Assembly (NCBI GenBank): GCA_965200235.1
Contig: OZ241339.1
Location: 620,001 to 684,000 of the forward strand
Origin: Azotimanducus chitobiosivorans
GTDB taxonomy: Bacteria > Pseudomonadota > Gammaproteobacteria > Pseudomonadales > Azotimanducaceae
Reading direction: 5' to 3'
Length of the DNA stretch: 64,000 nucleotides
A model generated the notes under the pieces. That model made no database searches. It was not told the origin of the DNA and saw only the letters and a list, made by a program, of their open reading frames with translations. Both the position numbers and the translations under genes were made by a program. Shown here in pieces: positions 8,511 to 17,279 of this stretch (positions are counted from its first letter, which is position 1; each line of letters starts with the position of its first letter).

Positions 8511-9434
8511 TCATTTTCGCAGTGCGTCCGTAAGCGCAGACAAGTAACTCTCACGCAAGCGCTTCGAGACGTGCGCGTTTGGCGCGAATCCGTCACCGCC
8601 GTGATACAGGCCGGGAAAGACAGCAAGCTCCGTGGCAACACCCGCGTCGCTAAGCCGGCGCGCATACTCGATGTCCTCATCACGAAACAGATCTTCACTG
8701 CCGACGGACACATAGGCGTTTGGCAAATCTCGGAGGTCGGTTGCGCGCGTCGCCGCAGCGTAGGGCGAGGCTGACTCGCCGGGTTCGCCGTTCAAGTACA
8801 TTTCCCAAGCCCTGAACGAAGTGCCTCGGTTCCACACCGGATGGTTGGTGATGGCGCCGGACGGCGTCGCGTGCAGGTTGTCGATCATTGGGTAGAGCAG
8901 AAGCTGCATTCTTAAGGGGAAATTGTCGAGGTCGCGATTCATCAATGCGACACCAGCGCTCATGCCGCCGCCGGCACTCGCGCCGCCAATAGCAACGCGG
9001 TCGAGATCAACCTCATAGCCGGTCTCGCCCGACATAATCCAGCGAAGCGCAGCGTAGCAGTCGTTCGGGCCCGCAGGGAAGGGGTGTTCGGGCGCGAGTC
9101 GATAATCGACCGAGAACACCGTGCATCCGCAGTGCTTGGCGATCGATTGCGCCATGGTGTCCTCGCCGCTCCCAAGAATGTACCCGCCGCCATGAATCCA
9201 CAGCACCGCAGCTTGTTCCGATTCGCTCGAAGTGCGGTACACATACACATCGAGCGGGCCGTCGTCTGTGTGAATTGAAACCTTGTTGCTGTGTACACCG
9301 GATACCGGCGTAAAAGGCATGGCGGCGAGCATCGCGCGAGATGCCACGATGTTCTCTCGTGTGAGTTCGAATGCTGGCATCGCCTCAAGTGCAGGCGCCA
9401 ATTCGGGGTCGATTCGGTTGTAATCAAGCTGCAT
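8511..9434 (-). CDS. Alpha/beta hydrolase, hormone-sensitive-lipase (HSL) family esterase
   Basis: About 307 residues from the ATG at 9434, which has a GAGGAC ribosome site; upstream ATG 9476 and TTG 9500 lack one. IHGGGYILG is the oxyanion-hole HGGG motif that defines HSL-type esterases; GGASAGGG holds the nucleophilic serine (GASAG); the acid and histidine are expected in VGSEDLFRDE and FPGLYHGG. It should cleave short or medium acyl esters in the cytoplasm. The gene is divergent from the enoyl-CoA hydratase gene, sharing the 9435-9550 control region. Confidence 0.9.
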   Translation of the reverse strand: MQLDYNRIDPELAPALEAMPAFELTRENIVASRAMLAAMPFTPVSGVHSNKVSIHTDDGPLDVYVYRTSSESEQAAVLWIHGGGYILGSGEDTMAQSIAKHCGCTVFSVDYRLAPEHPFPAGPNDCYAALRWIMSGETGYEVDLDRVAIGGASAGGGMSAGVALMNRDLDNFPLRMQLLLYPMIDNLHATPSGAITNHPVWNRGTSFRAWEMYLNGEPGESASPYAAATRATDLRDLPNAYVSVGSEDLFRDEDIEYARRLSDAGVATELAVFPGLYHGGDGFAPNAHVSKRLRESYLSALTDALRK

Positions 9435-9550
9435 GGTCAAGTCCTCGCCAATGAGGCCCTCGGCGTATATCGACATCTTGGCGATTGTAGAGCAAAGCAA
9501 GACGTTGGTATGCTATCCGCCGTCTGCGAGATCTGTGTGAGGTTAGATTC

Positions 9551-10354
9551 GTGACCAAGTTTTGCGAGGTGGAGACGCGCGAGCGCGTCATGATCGTGCG
9601 CATCAATCGGCCGGAGCGAATGAACGCCTTGCACCCTCCCGCCAATATCGAACTCGCCGAAGTGTTCGACGAGTTTGCTGAGAGTCCTGATCTGTGGTTG
9701 GCGATCATCACCGGCGCTGGCGACCGCGCCTTTTGCGCAGGCAACGACCTTCGCTATCAGGCCGAAGGCGGCGAGCGTCTGCCGATGCCGACGGGATTTG
9801 GCGGCCTTACTTCGCGGTTTGATCTGAACAAGCCGGTGATTGCCGCGGTGAATGGCGTTGCCATGGGCGGCGGCTTTGAAATCGCGCTTGCCTGCGACTT
9901 GATCATCGCTTCCGAAAATGCCAAGTTCGCGCTGCCGGAGCCGAAGGTCGGGCTCGCCGCGATTGCTGGTGGCCTGCAGCGACTGCCACGACAAATTGGC
10001 ACCAAGCGTGCGCTCGGCATGATTCTGACAGGTCGCCATGTGTCAGCATCAGAGGGTGAGTCGCTTGGCTTTGTCAACGAAGTTGTGCCGCAGGCGGCGC
10101 TGATGGATGCAGCCATGCGCTGGGCTGAACAGATCCTGGAGTGCGCGCCGCTCTCCGTGCGTGCGAGCAAGGAAGTCGTCTACAAGAATTTCGACTATGC
10201 CTCGCTGCAGGAATCCATGGAGGCAAGCTACGATGGTCTGTTCACCATGCGCGACAGCGCTGACTTTATTGAAGGCCCGAGGGCGTTCGCCGAAAAGCGT
10301 CCGCCCAGATGGACCGGCGCGTGGGAAGTCGCCTTGATGCACTCGTCAGATTGA
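9551..10354 (+). CDS. Enoyl-CoA hydratase/isomerase family protein
   Basis: 267 residues from a GTG start. The crotonase fold is clear: GAGDRAFCAGNDL forms the CoA-binding loop and oxyanion strand, AAVNGVAMGGGFEIALACDL is the core signature and EPKVGLAAIAGG the second oxyanion segment. It likely hydrates or isomerises an enoyl-CoA in beta-oxidation or a related acyl-CoA pathway. Exact substrate is unknown; other lipid-type enzymes lie 13-22 kb downstream but not in the same operon. Confidence 0.9.
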   Translation: MTKFCEVETRERVMIVRINRPERMNALHPPANIELAEVFDEFAESPDLWLAIITGAGDRAFCAGNDLRYQAEGGERLPMPTGFGGLTSRFDLNKPVIAAVNGVAMGGGFEIALACDLIIASENAKFALPEPKVGLAAIAGGLQRLPRQIGTKRALGMILTGRHVSASEGESLGFVNEVVPQAALMDAAMRWAEQILECAPLSVRASKEVVYKNFDYASLQESMEASYDGLFTMRDSADFIEGPRAFAEKRPPRWTGAWEVALMHSSD

Positions 10355-10479
10355 TCAGTACCTATGATGTCAAATGGATGGATTTCGTCAATGTCGGAGG
10401 TTTTCCGCAAAAGGGTGAAGAAAGTTATTGTCGAGCTTGGTTGAGACACCCGGAACGGGTGCCTGGGACGCCGCGCCAA

Positions 10480-10497
10480 TTGTCATACGCTTGACAT
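10480..10497 (+). promoter_or_regulatory. Pho box (PhoB operator) upstream of phoB
   Basis: TTGTCAT at 10480-10486 and TTGACAT at 10491-10497 are separated by ACGC, giving two 7-bp direct half-sites at 11-bp phase, the established Pho box design (CTGTCAT-N4-CTGTCAT in E. coli). It lies 53 bp before the phoB start, as expected for an autoregulated phosphate-starvation promoter. Confidence 0.85.
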
Positions 10498-10507
10498 GAA
10501 CTGAAGT

Positions 10508-10513
10508 GATACT
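10508..10513 (+). promoter_or_regulatory. Probable -10 element of the phoB promoter
   Basis: GATACT lies 10 bases after the Pho box. In Pho-regulated promoters the box replaces the -35 element and the -10 hexamer follows at about this distance. Transcription would start near 10520, leaving a leader of about 30 bases. Confidence 0.55.
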
Positions 10514-10549
10514 GATGCGTTTTCAAATACCTGCCTTGGAAGAACGGCC

Positions 10550-11293
10550 ATGTCGGTGAAGGTGATGCTCGTTGAGGACGAGGCGGACATCCGCGAGATG
10601 CTGGCGCTGTCGTTCATGCGCGCTGGCTTGGAGGTCATCGAGGCGGAGACTGCCGAAGAGTGCCTGCAAAAGATCGAACAGAATGTCCTGCCGGATGTGA
10701 TGATCATTGATTGGATGCTGCCGGGCATGAGCGGCATCGAACTGGTTCGGCGTGTTCGCAAGGACACGCTCGTCAAGGAAACGCCGATCATCATGCTCAC
10801 CGCGCGCGGCGAAGAGGTCGATAAGCTCAAGAGCTTTGAGGTGGGCGTGGACGACTACGTGACCAAGCCCTTTTCCCCGCGAGAGTTGAATGCGCGCGTG
10901 ACCGCGCTGATGCGCCGCTCAGGGACGGCGGGCGACGGCAAGCTGCGCGCCGGCGATATCGAACTCGACCACGTGGCGCATCGCTTGCTCATACGCGACG
11001 AGCCAGTACACATCGGCCCCACCGAGTTCAAGCTGCTTGAATGGCTGATGCGCCACCCTGATCGCGTCTACGAACGCGAGCAGCTGTTGGACCGTGTATG
11101 GGGGCGCACGGTCCTCTTGGACGAGCGAACGGTGGATGTGCATGTGCTAAGGCTGCGGAAAGTTCTCGCCCCGTTTGACCTCGATGCCGCCGTGCAGACG
11201 GTGCGGGGCGTTGGCTATCGCTTCTCGGTCTCGCACAAGCAGAAGAAGAAAAAGAAAAAAGGAACGGCGCCCGATGACGTTGCCGGGGTCTGA
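10550..11293 (+). CDS. phoB: PhoB phosphate-regulon response regulator
   Basis: 247 residues. The receiver domain has the acidic pocket VEDEAD (9-13), phospho-acceptor D54 in MIIDWMLPG, T84 and K106 in VTKPFS; the C-terminal OmpR-type winged helix follows (GPTEFKLLEWLM, RTVDVHVLRLRK, VRGVGYRF). Phosphorylated PhoB binds Pho boxes under phosphate starvation. It precedes phoR by 14 bp. Odd: E. coli PhoB ends soon after GYRF, whereas this one continues about 20 residues with a run of six lysines encoded by an A-rich tract near 11243-11262. Confidence 0.95.
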   Translation: MSVKVMLVEDEADIREMLALSFMRAGLEVIEAETAEECLQKIEQNVLPDVMIIDWMLPGMSGIELVRRVRKDTLVKETPIIMLTARGEEVDKLKSFEVGVDDYVTKPFSPRELNARVTALMRRSGTAGDGKLRAGDIELDHVAHRLLIRDEPVHIGPTEFKLLEWLMRHPDRVYEREQLLDRVWGRTVLLDERTVDVHVLRLRKVLAPFDLDAAVQTVRGVGYRFSVSHKQKKKKKKGTAPDDVAGV

Positions 11294-11307
11294 TCGCCGT
11301 CAATCGC

Positions 11308-12597
11308 ATGGGTAGGCTGGCCTGGGTTGCCATAGGCATTCTTGCGAGCGTCCTTGTTTGGCAGCAGCTTGGGTTTGCTTGGGGCCTGGTGGCAGCGCTC
11401 GCTGTCGTCGTTGCTTACTTGTCGACTCAACTCGCGCAATTGTCTCGTTGGGCGCAGCGGCCGCTCAAGCGACCCGAGCAAGACTCGATTTGGCGGCGCG
11501 ACGCCTTGCGTATCGGGCAATCGCTTCGCAGCGCCCGTGCACGGGCGCGCCGTTTCGCGAGCGTGCTCAGGCAGATGCGGCGCACGGCGGACTCCATTCC
11601 CGACGGTCTCGTGGTGGTGCGTGGCGCTGGCGAGATCGAATACTTCAATCAAAGCGCGCGCAGGATGCTCGGACTACTTCAAAGTGATCGTGGCAAAAAC
11701 CTGTTCGCGCTCATTCGCGACCCTGATGTGCAGGCGCTGCTCGCAGGCGGTGGCGAGGCGCTTGTCGAAATCGACTCGCCGGTCACCGCTGGCGCGCGCA
11801 TTGAGATGCGCCGCGTCAAGCTCCAGGAAGAGCGCGATATCGTCATCGCGCGCGACGTGACCGAGCTGAATCGGCTGCTGACGCTGCGCCGCGATTTTGT
11901 CGCCAACATCTCGCATGAGTTGAGGACGCCGCTCACGGTCATTCTCGGCTATCTGGAATCGCTCACCGAAGAGAAGCTCGGCAAGGCGCAGCGACAGGCG
12001 GCGATCGCCAAGCTAGAGCGGCCAGCGAGGCGCATGCAGGCGCTCGCCGAAGACCTCTTGACCCTGACCAATCTTGAGTCGTCGCCGTATCCTGACGATT
12101 CGAAGGTCACTGGCGTGGTGGTTGACGGCGTGCTGCAAGCGGTGGTGGAAGAAGCGCGCAACCTCTCGGGCGGCAAGCACGATATATCGCTTGAGAGTGA
12201 TGCGACGCTCGCTGTCGAAGGGGTGTTCGAAGAGATCTACAGCGCATTTCACAACCTTGTCAGCAATGCCGTTCGCTACAGTCCGAATGGCGGTCATATC
12301 CGCGTTCGGTGGATGCGTCGCGCCGAGGGCGCCGTGTTCGAGGTCTCGGATGAAGGCGTCGGCATTGCCGCTGAGCACCTGTCGCGCTTGACCGAGCGCT
12401 TTTATCGAGTGGACTTCAAGAGCGCTCGCGTGCGTGGCGGCACCGGCCTTGGACTGGCTATCGTTAAGCATGTGCTCAGGCGCCACGGCTCGGTGCTGCA
12501 GGTGGAGAGCACGCCGGGCGAAGGCAGCCGCTTCTGGTTTTTGCTGCCGCACATCGAAGCCGTGAAGTCGTGCAGCGAAGCGAGTGAGGCGCGATGA
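11308..12597 (+). CDS. phoR: PhoR phosphate-regulon sensor histidine kinase
   Basis: 429 residues, close to the usual PhoR length. Two hydrophobic segments at the N-terminus (about 4-34) anchor it, a PAS region follows (SIPDGLVVVRGAGEIEYFN), then the HisKA H-box NISHELRTPLT with phospho-histidine near 203, and the ATPase with N-box NAVRYSPNGG and G-box GTGLGLAIVKH. It should phosphorylate PhoB when the Pst-PhoU complex signals low phosphate. Its TGA overlaps the pstS ATG. Confidence 0.95.
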   Translation: MGRLAWVAIGILASVLVWQQLGFAWGLVAALAVVVAYLSTQLAQLSRWAQRPLKRPEQDSIWRRDALRIGQSLRSARARARRFASVLRQMRRTADSIPDGLVVVRGAGEIEYFNQSARRMLGLLQSDRGKNLFALIRDPDVQALLAGGGEALVEIDSPVTAGARIEMRRVKLQEERDIVIARDVTELNRLLTLRRDFVANISHELRTPLTVILGYLESLTEEKLGKAQRQAAIAKLERPARRMQALAEDLLTLTNLESSPYPDDSKVTGVVVDGVLQAVVEEARNLSGGKHDISLESDATLAVEGVFEEIYSAFHNLVSNAVRYSPNGGHIRVRWMRRAEGAVFEVSDEGVGIAAEHLSRLTERFYRVDFKSARVRGGTGLGLAIVKHVLRRHGSVLQVESTPGEGSRFWFLLPHIEAVKSCSEASEAR

Positions 12598-13550
12598 GAC
12601 GCATATCGGTGGCAATCCTGCCGCTTTTCTTCTTTTGGCTGTCGAGCGCTGTTCCCGAAGTGCCTCGGCTCGAACCATACCAGCGAGTGAGCGGCATATC
12701 GGGCAATCTCTCTTCGATCGGCTCCGATTCGCTTGCCAATCTGATGACGCTGTGGAGCGAGGCGTTTCAGGAGATCTATCCGAGCGTGAACGTGCAAGTG
12801 CAGGCAGCGGGCTCTTCGACCGCGCCGCTCGCGCTTGTTCAGGGCACCGCCGACTTTGGCCCCATGAGTCGCTTGATGAAGGGGCGCGAGATCGATGCCT
12901 TCGAGGCGCGCTACGGCTATGCGCCCACCGTCTTTCGCGTTGCGGCCGATGCGCTCACGGTCTATGTACACCGCGACAACCCCATCGAATCCTTAAGCTT
13001 GCCGCAGGTCGATGCCATTTTCTCGCGCACGCGGCGCTGCGGCGCGCTTGGCGACGTCCGCGAATGGCGCGATGTCGGGCTTGGCGGCAGGTTGGAGCGA
13101 ACGCCCTTGCAGCTCTACGGCCGCAACGCGGCGTCCGGCACCTATGGCTACTTCAAGCAGCATGTGCTGTGTTCAGGTGACTTCAAGGACACCGTCAACG
13201 AACAGCCAGGGTCCGCTTCGGTGGTGCAGGCAGTGTCCTCTTCGCCGAGCGGCATCGGCTATTCGGGGATCGGCTATCGCACTTCCGGTGTACGTGCCGT
13301 GCCGCTGGCAGTTGAAGAAGGGCTTGCGCCGGTGATGCCGAGCGCGGCCACTGCATCGAACCGCAGCTATCCGCTCTCGCGCTATCTGTATGTCTATGTC
13401 AACAAGCCGCCACAAGGTAGGATGCGTCCATTGAACACGGAGTTTCTTCGCTTTGTGCTGTCGGAAACAGGTCAGGGTGTCGCCGAGAAGGATGGGTTCG
13501 TGCCTTTGACCACCACGGTTGCCCTGCGCGAGCAGCGGAAGATCGAGTAG
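12594..13550 (+). CDS. pstS: PstS-type phosphate ABC transporter substrate-binding protein
   Basis: 318 residues with an N-terminal export signal (MRRISVAILPLFFFWLSSA). The mature part begins GISGNLSSIGSDSL and contains QAAGSSTAPLAL and FGPMSRLM, the phosphate-binding loops of PstS-like proteins; the later GRNAASGTYGYF is the second ligand segment. It captures periplasmic phosphate for PstCAB. The ATGA overlap with phoR couples sensing and uptake genes directly, unlike the separate operons of E. coli. Confidence 0.9.
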   Translation: MRRISVAILPLFFFWLSSAVPEVPRLEPYQRVSGISGNLSSIGSDSLANLMTLWSEAFQEIYPSVNVQVQAAGSSTAPLALVQGTADFGPMSRLMKGREIDAFEARYGYAPTVFRVAADALTVYVHRDNPIESLSLPQVDAIFSRTRRCGALGDVREWRDVGLGGRLERTPLQLYGRNAASGTYGYFKQHVLCSGDFKDTVNEQPGSASVVQAVSSSPSGIGYSGIGYRTSGVRAVPLAVEEGLAPVMPSAATASNRSYPLSRYLYVYVNKPPQGRMRPLNTEFLRFVLSETGQGVAEKDGFVPLTTTVALREQRKIE

Positions 13551-13553
13551 TTT

Positions 13554-15599
13554 GTGGCGCGGCCGCTAGCATTCAAGAGACGCTTTGTCGATGCCTTGCT
13601 GAGGCGTCTTGTTGGCGTTGGCGGCGCCGGCGTGATTGCGACCATCGCGCTAATCTTCCTCTATCTTGTCTGGGTGGTCGCGCCGGCGCTCAAGACGCCG
13701 AGCGTGACCGAGATCGATGTGATCGATACGCATCCTGCGACGAACCGGCGCGTGTTCGGCGTGGACGATACCTATGCGCAGCTCGACGCGAACGGTGATT
13801 TGCGGTTCTTTCGATCAAGGCTGGCGAGCGAAGGCGACGCTCGTGCGCCGCTTGCCGAGCCGCGCTTTGACGGTGCGCCTGTGCATCTTGGCGACGTGAC
13901 GGATTTTGATGTCTACTGGGCAGCAGACAGACTGAAGATCGTCCTTCTCAAGGATGCGGGCGCTGTCATCGAATTGATCGAGTTTGATGCGAGCGATGCC
14001 CGCTTGCCGCTCGCAGAGATTGCGCGCACCCTATTCGCGGGCGATGCGGATCAGGGGCAGATGCAAGCGGCTTTCGAAATGGTGCGTGTCGGGCCGCGCG
14101 GCACGCTGCTCTATGCGCTCGATGCGCGTGGGTCGCTGCATCTTATAGACGCAAAGCGAGCAGGCGGCTTGAAGCGCACAGGCGCGTGGCCGCTTGTCCC
14201 TGAGTCGAGCGATGTTTCTGCGATCACCTTCCTCTCTGGCCGATATTCGTGGCTTGTTGCGGATGATCATGGTCTCGTCACGCAGTGGATGATGCGCGCG
14301 CGCGAAGTCCTGCCGATGCGCGAGTTCAATTTTGATGCCCGCATCACGCACCTTGCCGCCGAGCCTTGGCGAAAGGTCGCGCTCGCTGTGGACGAGCAAG
14401 GCGGCGTCCACCTGATGCACACCACGTCCGGGCGCGTGCTGGCGATGAAGGAACTTGATCGTGTGTCTGACATCGAGCAGATTCAAGTGTCGCCGCGCGG
14501 AGACAGGGCACTTCTGCGCAGTCGCGATGGTCAATCGCGACAGCTCATGCTGGACAACGAGCATCCTGAAATTTCGTGGCGCTCGCTCATGGCCAAAACT
14601 TGGTACGAAGGCTATCCGCAGCCGAGCTACACCTGGCAGAGCGCCGCATCGGAATCCGATTTCGAGCCGAAGTTCTCATTCGTGCCGCTGATCGTCGGCA
14701 CCTTCAAAGCCGCCTTCTACGCCATGCTGGTCGCCGTGCCTGTTGCTGTGCTCGGCGCCATCTACACGGCTTACTTCATGGCGCCCGCCATGCGCCGGCT
14801 GGTCAAGCCTGGTGTTGAGTTCATGGCAGCCATGCCAACGGTGGTGCTCGGGTTCCTCGCAGGTTTGTGGCTCGCGCCGCTTGTAGAATCGCACTTGACC
14901 GCGACCTTGCTGTCGTTCATCGCCCTGCCGCTCAGTGTGCTTGCGCTCTCGCGCCTCGCATCACCTTTGCCGGAGGCATCTGTGCGCAAGCTCGAGCCTT
15001 GGCTCGGGCTGGTCGCAGTTCCACTCATTGCGCTCATTGTCTGGCTGCTCTTTCGCTTTGATGCGCCGCTCGAATCGCTCCTCTTCTCCGGCGACGCCCA
15101 ATACTGGTTCCGCACGGTGCTCGGCCTCGACTACGATCAGCGCAACGCGCTCGTTGTTGGCATTGCCATGGGCATCGCGGTGGTGCCGATCATCTTCAGC
15201 ATCTCGGAGGATGCCATTCACGGCGTGCCGCGCCACTTGACGAGCGGTTCGCTTGCGCTCGGCGCGACGCCATGGCAGACGCTCGCAAACCTCGTTGTGC
15301 CGTTTGCCAGCCCCGGCATTTTCTCGGCCGTAATGATCGGCTTTGGCCGCGCTGTCGGCGAGACCATGATCGTGCTCATGGCAACGGGCAACACGCCGCT
15401 CACCAATATGAATCTCTTTGAAGGCATGCGCACCTTTGCCGCCAATATTGCCGTCGAGCTGCCGGAATCGGAAGTCGGCAGCAGCCATTTTCGCCTGCTG
15501 TTCTTGAGTGCGCTGCTGCTTTTCGTCGTGACGTTTGTGTTCAACACCATCGCCGAGGTCGTGCGCACGCGGCTACGCAAGCGCTACGCGAGTTTGTAG
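13554..15599 (+). CDS. pstC: PstC phosphate ABC transporter permease, large form
   Basis: 681 residues from a GTG start, about twice the E. coli length. After one N-terminal membrane segment (about 24-44) comes a ~320-residue soluble region, beta-propeller-like in texture, and then the permease core with several membrane segments and the EAA-type loop GSLALGATPWQTL that docks on PstB. Large PstC forms are known in pseudomonads and marine gammaproteobacteria. It forms a heterodimer with PstA in the inner membrane. Confidence 0.93.
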   Translation: MARPLAFKRRFVDALLRRLVGVGGAGVIATIALIFLYLVWVVAPALKTPSVTEIDVIDTHPATNRRVFGVDDTYAQLDANGDLRFFRSRLASEGDARAPLAEPRFDGAPVHLGDVTDFDVYWAADRLKIVLLKDAGAVIELIEFDASDARLPLAEIARTLFAGDADQGQMQAAFEMVRVGPRGTLLYALDARGSLHLIDAKRAGGLKRTGAWPLVPESSDVSAITFLSGRYSWLVADDHGLVTQWMMRAREVLPMREFNFDARITHLAAEPWRKVALAVDEQGGVHLMHTTSGRVLAMKELDRVSDIEQIQVSPRGDRALLRSRDGQSRQLMLDNEHPEISWRSLMAKTWYEGYPQPSYTWQSAASESDFEPKFSFVPLIVGTFKAAFYAMLVAVPVAVLGAIYTAYFMAPAMRRLVKPGVEFMAAMPTVVLGFLAGLWLAPLVESHLTATLLSFIALPLSVLALSRLASPLPEASVRKLEPWLGLVAVPLIALIVWLLFRFDAPLESLLFSGDAQYWFRTVLGLDYDQRNALVVGIAMGIAVVPIIFSISEDAIHGVPRHLTSGSLALGATPWQTLANLVVPFASPGIFSAVMIGFGRAVGETMIVLMATGNTPLTNMNLFEGMRTFAANIAVELPESEVGSSHFRLLFLSALLLFVVTFVFNTIAEVVRTRLRKRYASL

Positions 15600-15608
15600 G
15601 TGCGATCG

Positions 15609-17264
15609 ATGACAGATCAAGCGCAAGCGACAGGCGCTGCCGCGGCAAACTGGGCAGTCTGGTGGCACTCAGGCAAGCCATTGATCTGGCTCAATGCGCT
15701 GGCCGTGGCATTGTCCATCTCGGCAGTGCTCGGGCTGCTTGCGCTGCTTGCGGTGCGCGGGCTCGCCTACTTCTGGCCTGCCGAAGTGCTTGAGTTTGAT
15801 CATCTTGACAACGGCGCGAAAACGCGGGTGGTCGGCGAGCTTGTGGCGCGGGAATTCACCGCGTCTGCTGATCAGCATGGTGACACCGAGCAATGGCTGA
15901 TCAAAACTGGCAATCGCCGCGCCAACCCACCGGACTTTCGCTGGTATGCGCGAGCGGAGATGTCCAATGTGCGAGCGCCCCCCGACCTTGTCGTGATCGA
16001 GCGGCGAGAATGGGGCAGGGCCTATGGTCGATTGCGCGCCCTCTACGAGGGTGATGCGCGTGTGGCAAGCGGTGAGCGCGTCTGGCCTGCGATCGAAGCG
16101 CGCTACGAGCAGGTGCAGGCGCTGCGCGATGCCGCGGCGACGCTGCAGTCCACCGGCATCGATGCCATCAACTACGAGCTTGAGGAACTGCGGATCGATC
16201 GTCGCAGGCGCGAGTTCGAGGCCTTGCCGCCGTCGCTCGAACTGGTGTTTCGTGAGCGCGAACTGAAAGCCCGCTATGCCGAGTACGAAGCGCGTCTTGG
16301 CGACATCAATGCCGCGCTCGATCGCGATTCGCTGCATCTCGACATGATGAATGACGAGATCATTGAATTGCCGCTCGGTGACCTGCTTCGCATATGGCGG
16401 CCGAATCAGATGTCGTGGCGCGAGAAACTCAGACATTATTTTGTCGGCGTTGGCCTCTTCTTGACCGAGGGGCCGCGCGAAGCCAACACTGAAGGTGGCG
16501 TGTTTCCGGCGATTTTCGGCACTGCGCTCATGGTCATGCTGATGTCGATTGTGGTCACGCCGTTTGGCGTGCTGGCGGCTCTCTATTTGCGCGAGTATGC
16601 CCGGCAGGGACCGCTCGTGCGCGTTGTGCGCATTGCTGTGAATAATTTGGCGGGCGTGCCGAGCATCGTCTACGGTGTCTTTGGGCTTGGCTTTTTCGTG
16701 TACTTCATCGGCGGCTCCATTGACGATCTCTTTTACGCGCACGCGGCGCCGGCGCCCACCTTCGGCACGCCCGGCCTCATTTGGGCTTCGCTGACACTCG
16801 CGCTGCTGACCGCGCCCGTGGTGATTGTCGCCACCGAGGAGGGGCTCGCGAGGATTCCAAGGTCGATTCGCGAGGGCAGCCTCGCGCTCGGCGCCACCAA
16901 GGCCGAGACGCTGCTGCGGGTGATTCTGCCGATGGCCAGTCCTTCGATACTCACCGGCATCATATTGGCGGTGGCGCGTGCCGCGGGCGAAGTGGCGCCG
17001 CTGATGCTCGTCGGTGTCGTCAAACTCGCGCCGACCTTGCCGATCGATGGGCATTTTCCGTATATTCATCTTGAGCGCAAGTTCATGCACCTCGGATTTC
17101 ATATCTACGACCTCGGTTTCCAAAGTCCCAACGTGGAGGCGGCGCGCCCGCTTGTGTTCGCCACAGCCTTGCTGCTCATCGTGGTGATTCTCCTGCTCAA
17201 CACCACTGCGATACTGCTTCGTGGCCGTCTTGAGCGACGCTATCGATCAAGCTACCAGGACTGA
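15609..17264 (+). CDS. pstA: PstA phosphate ABC transporter permease, large form
   Basis: The ATG at 15609 (551 residues) is preferred to GTG 15600. One membrane segment near the N-terminus is followed by a ~220-residue charged, partly coiled-coil periplasmic region (RERELKARYAEYEARLGD) and then the permease core with EAA loop GSLALGATKAETLLRVILP and GEVAPLMLVGVVKLAP. Like PstC it is the extended variety. It pairs with PstC to move phosphate. Only 15 bases separate it from pstB. Confidence 0.93.
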   Translation: MTDQAQATGAAAANWAVWWHSGKPLIWLNALAVALSISAVLGLLALLAVRGLAYFWPAEVLEFDHLDNGAKTRVVGELVAREFTASADQHGDTEQWLIKTGNRRANPPDFRWYARAEMSNVRAPPDLVVIERREWGRAYGRLRALYEGDARVASGERVWPAIEARYEQVQALRDAAATLQSTGIDAINYELEELRIDRRRREFEALPPSLELVFRERELKARYAEYEARLGDINAALDRDSLHLDMMNDEIIELPLGDLLRIWRPNQMSWREKLRHYFVGVGLFLTEGPREANTEGGVFPAIFGTALMVMLMSIVVTPFGVLAALYLREYARQGPLVRVVRIAVNNLAGVPSIVYGVFGLGFFVYFIGGSIDDLFYAHAAPAPTFGTPGLIWASLTLALLTAPVVIVATEEGLARIPRSIREGSLALGATKAETLLRVILPMASPSILTGIILAVARAAGEVAPLMLVGVVKLAPTLPIDGHFPYIHLERKFMHLGFHIYDLGFQSPNVEAARPLVFATALLLIVVILLLNTTAILLRGRLERRYRSSYQD

Positions 17265-17279
17265 GTCGATCACAATCGC

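Noticed and set aside
10447..10461. Hairpin CACCCG-GAA-CGGGTG as terminator after the enoyl-CoA hydratase gene
   Set aside because: Only 6 bp with no following T-tract, and it lies over 90 bp after the stop.
15669..17123. 484-residue minus-strand frame opposite pstA
   Set aside because: Antisense shadow in high-GC DNA; composition is rich in Arg, His and Gln and pstA is certain.
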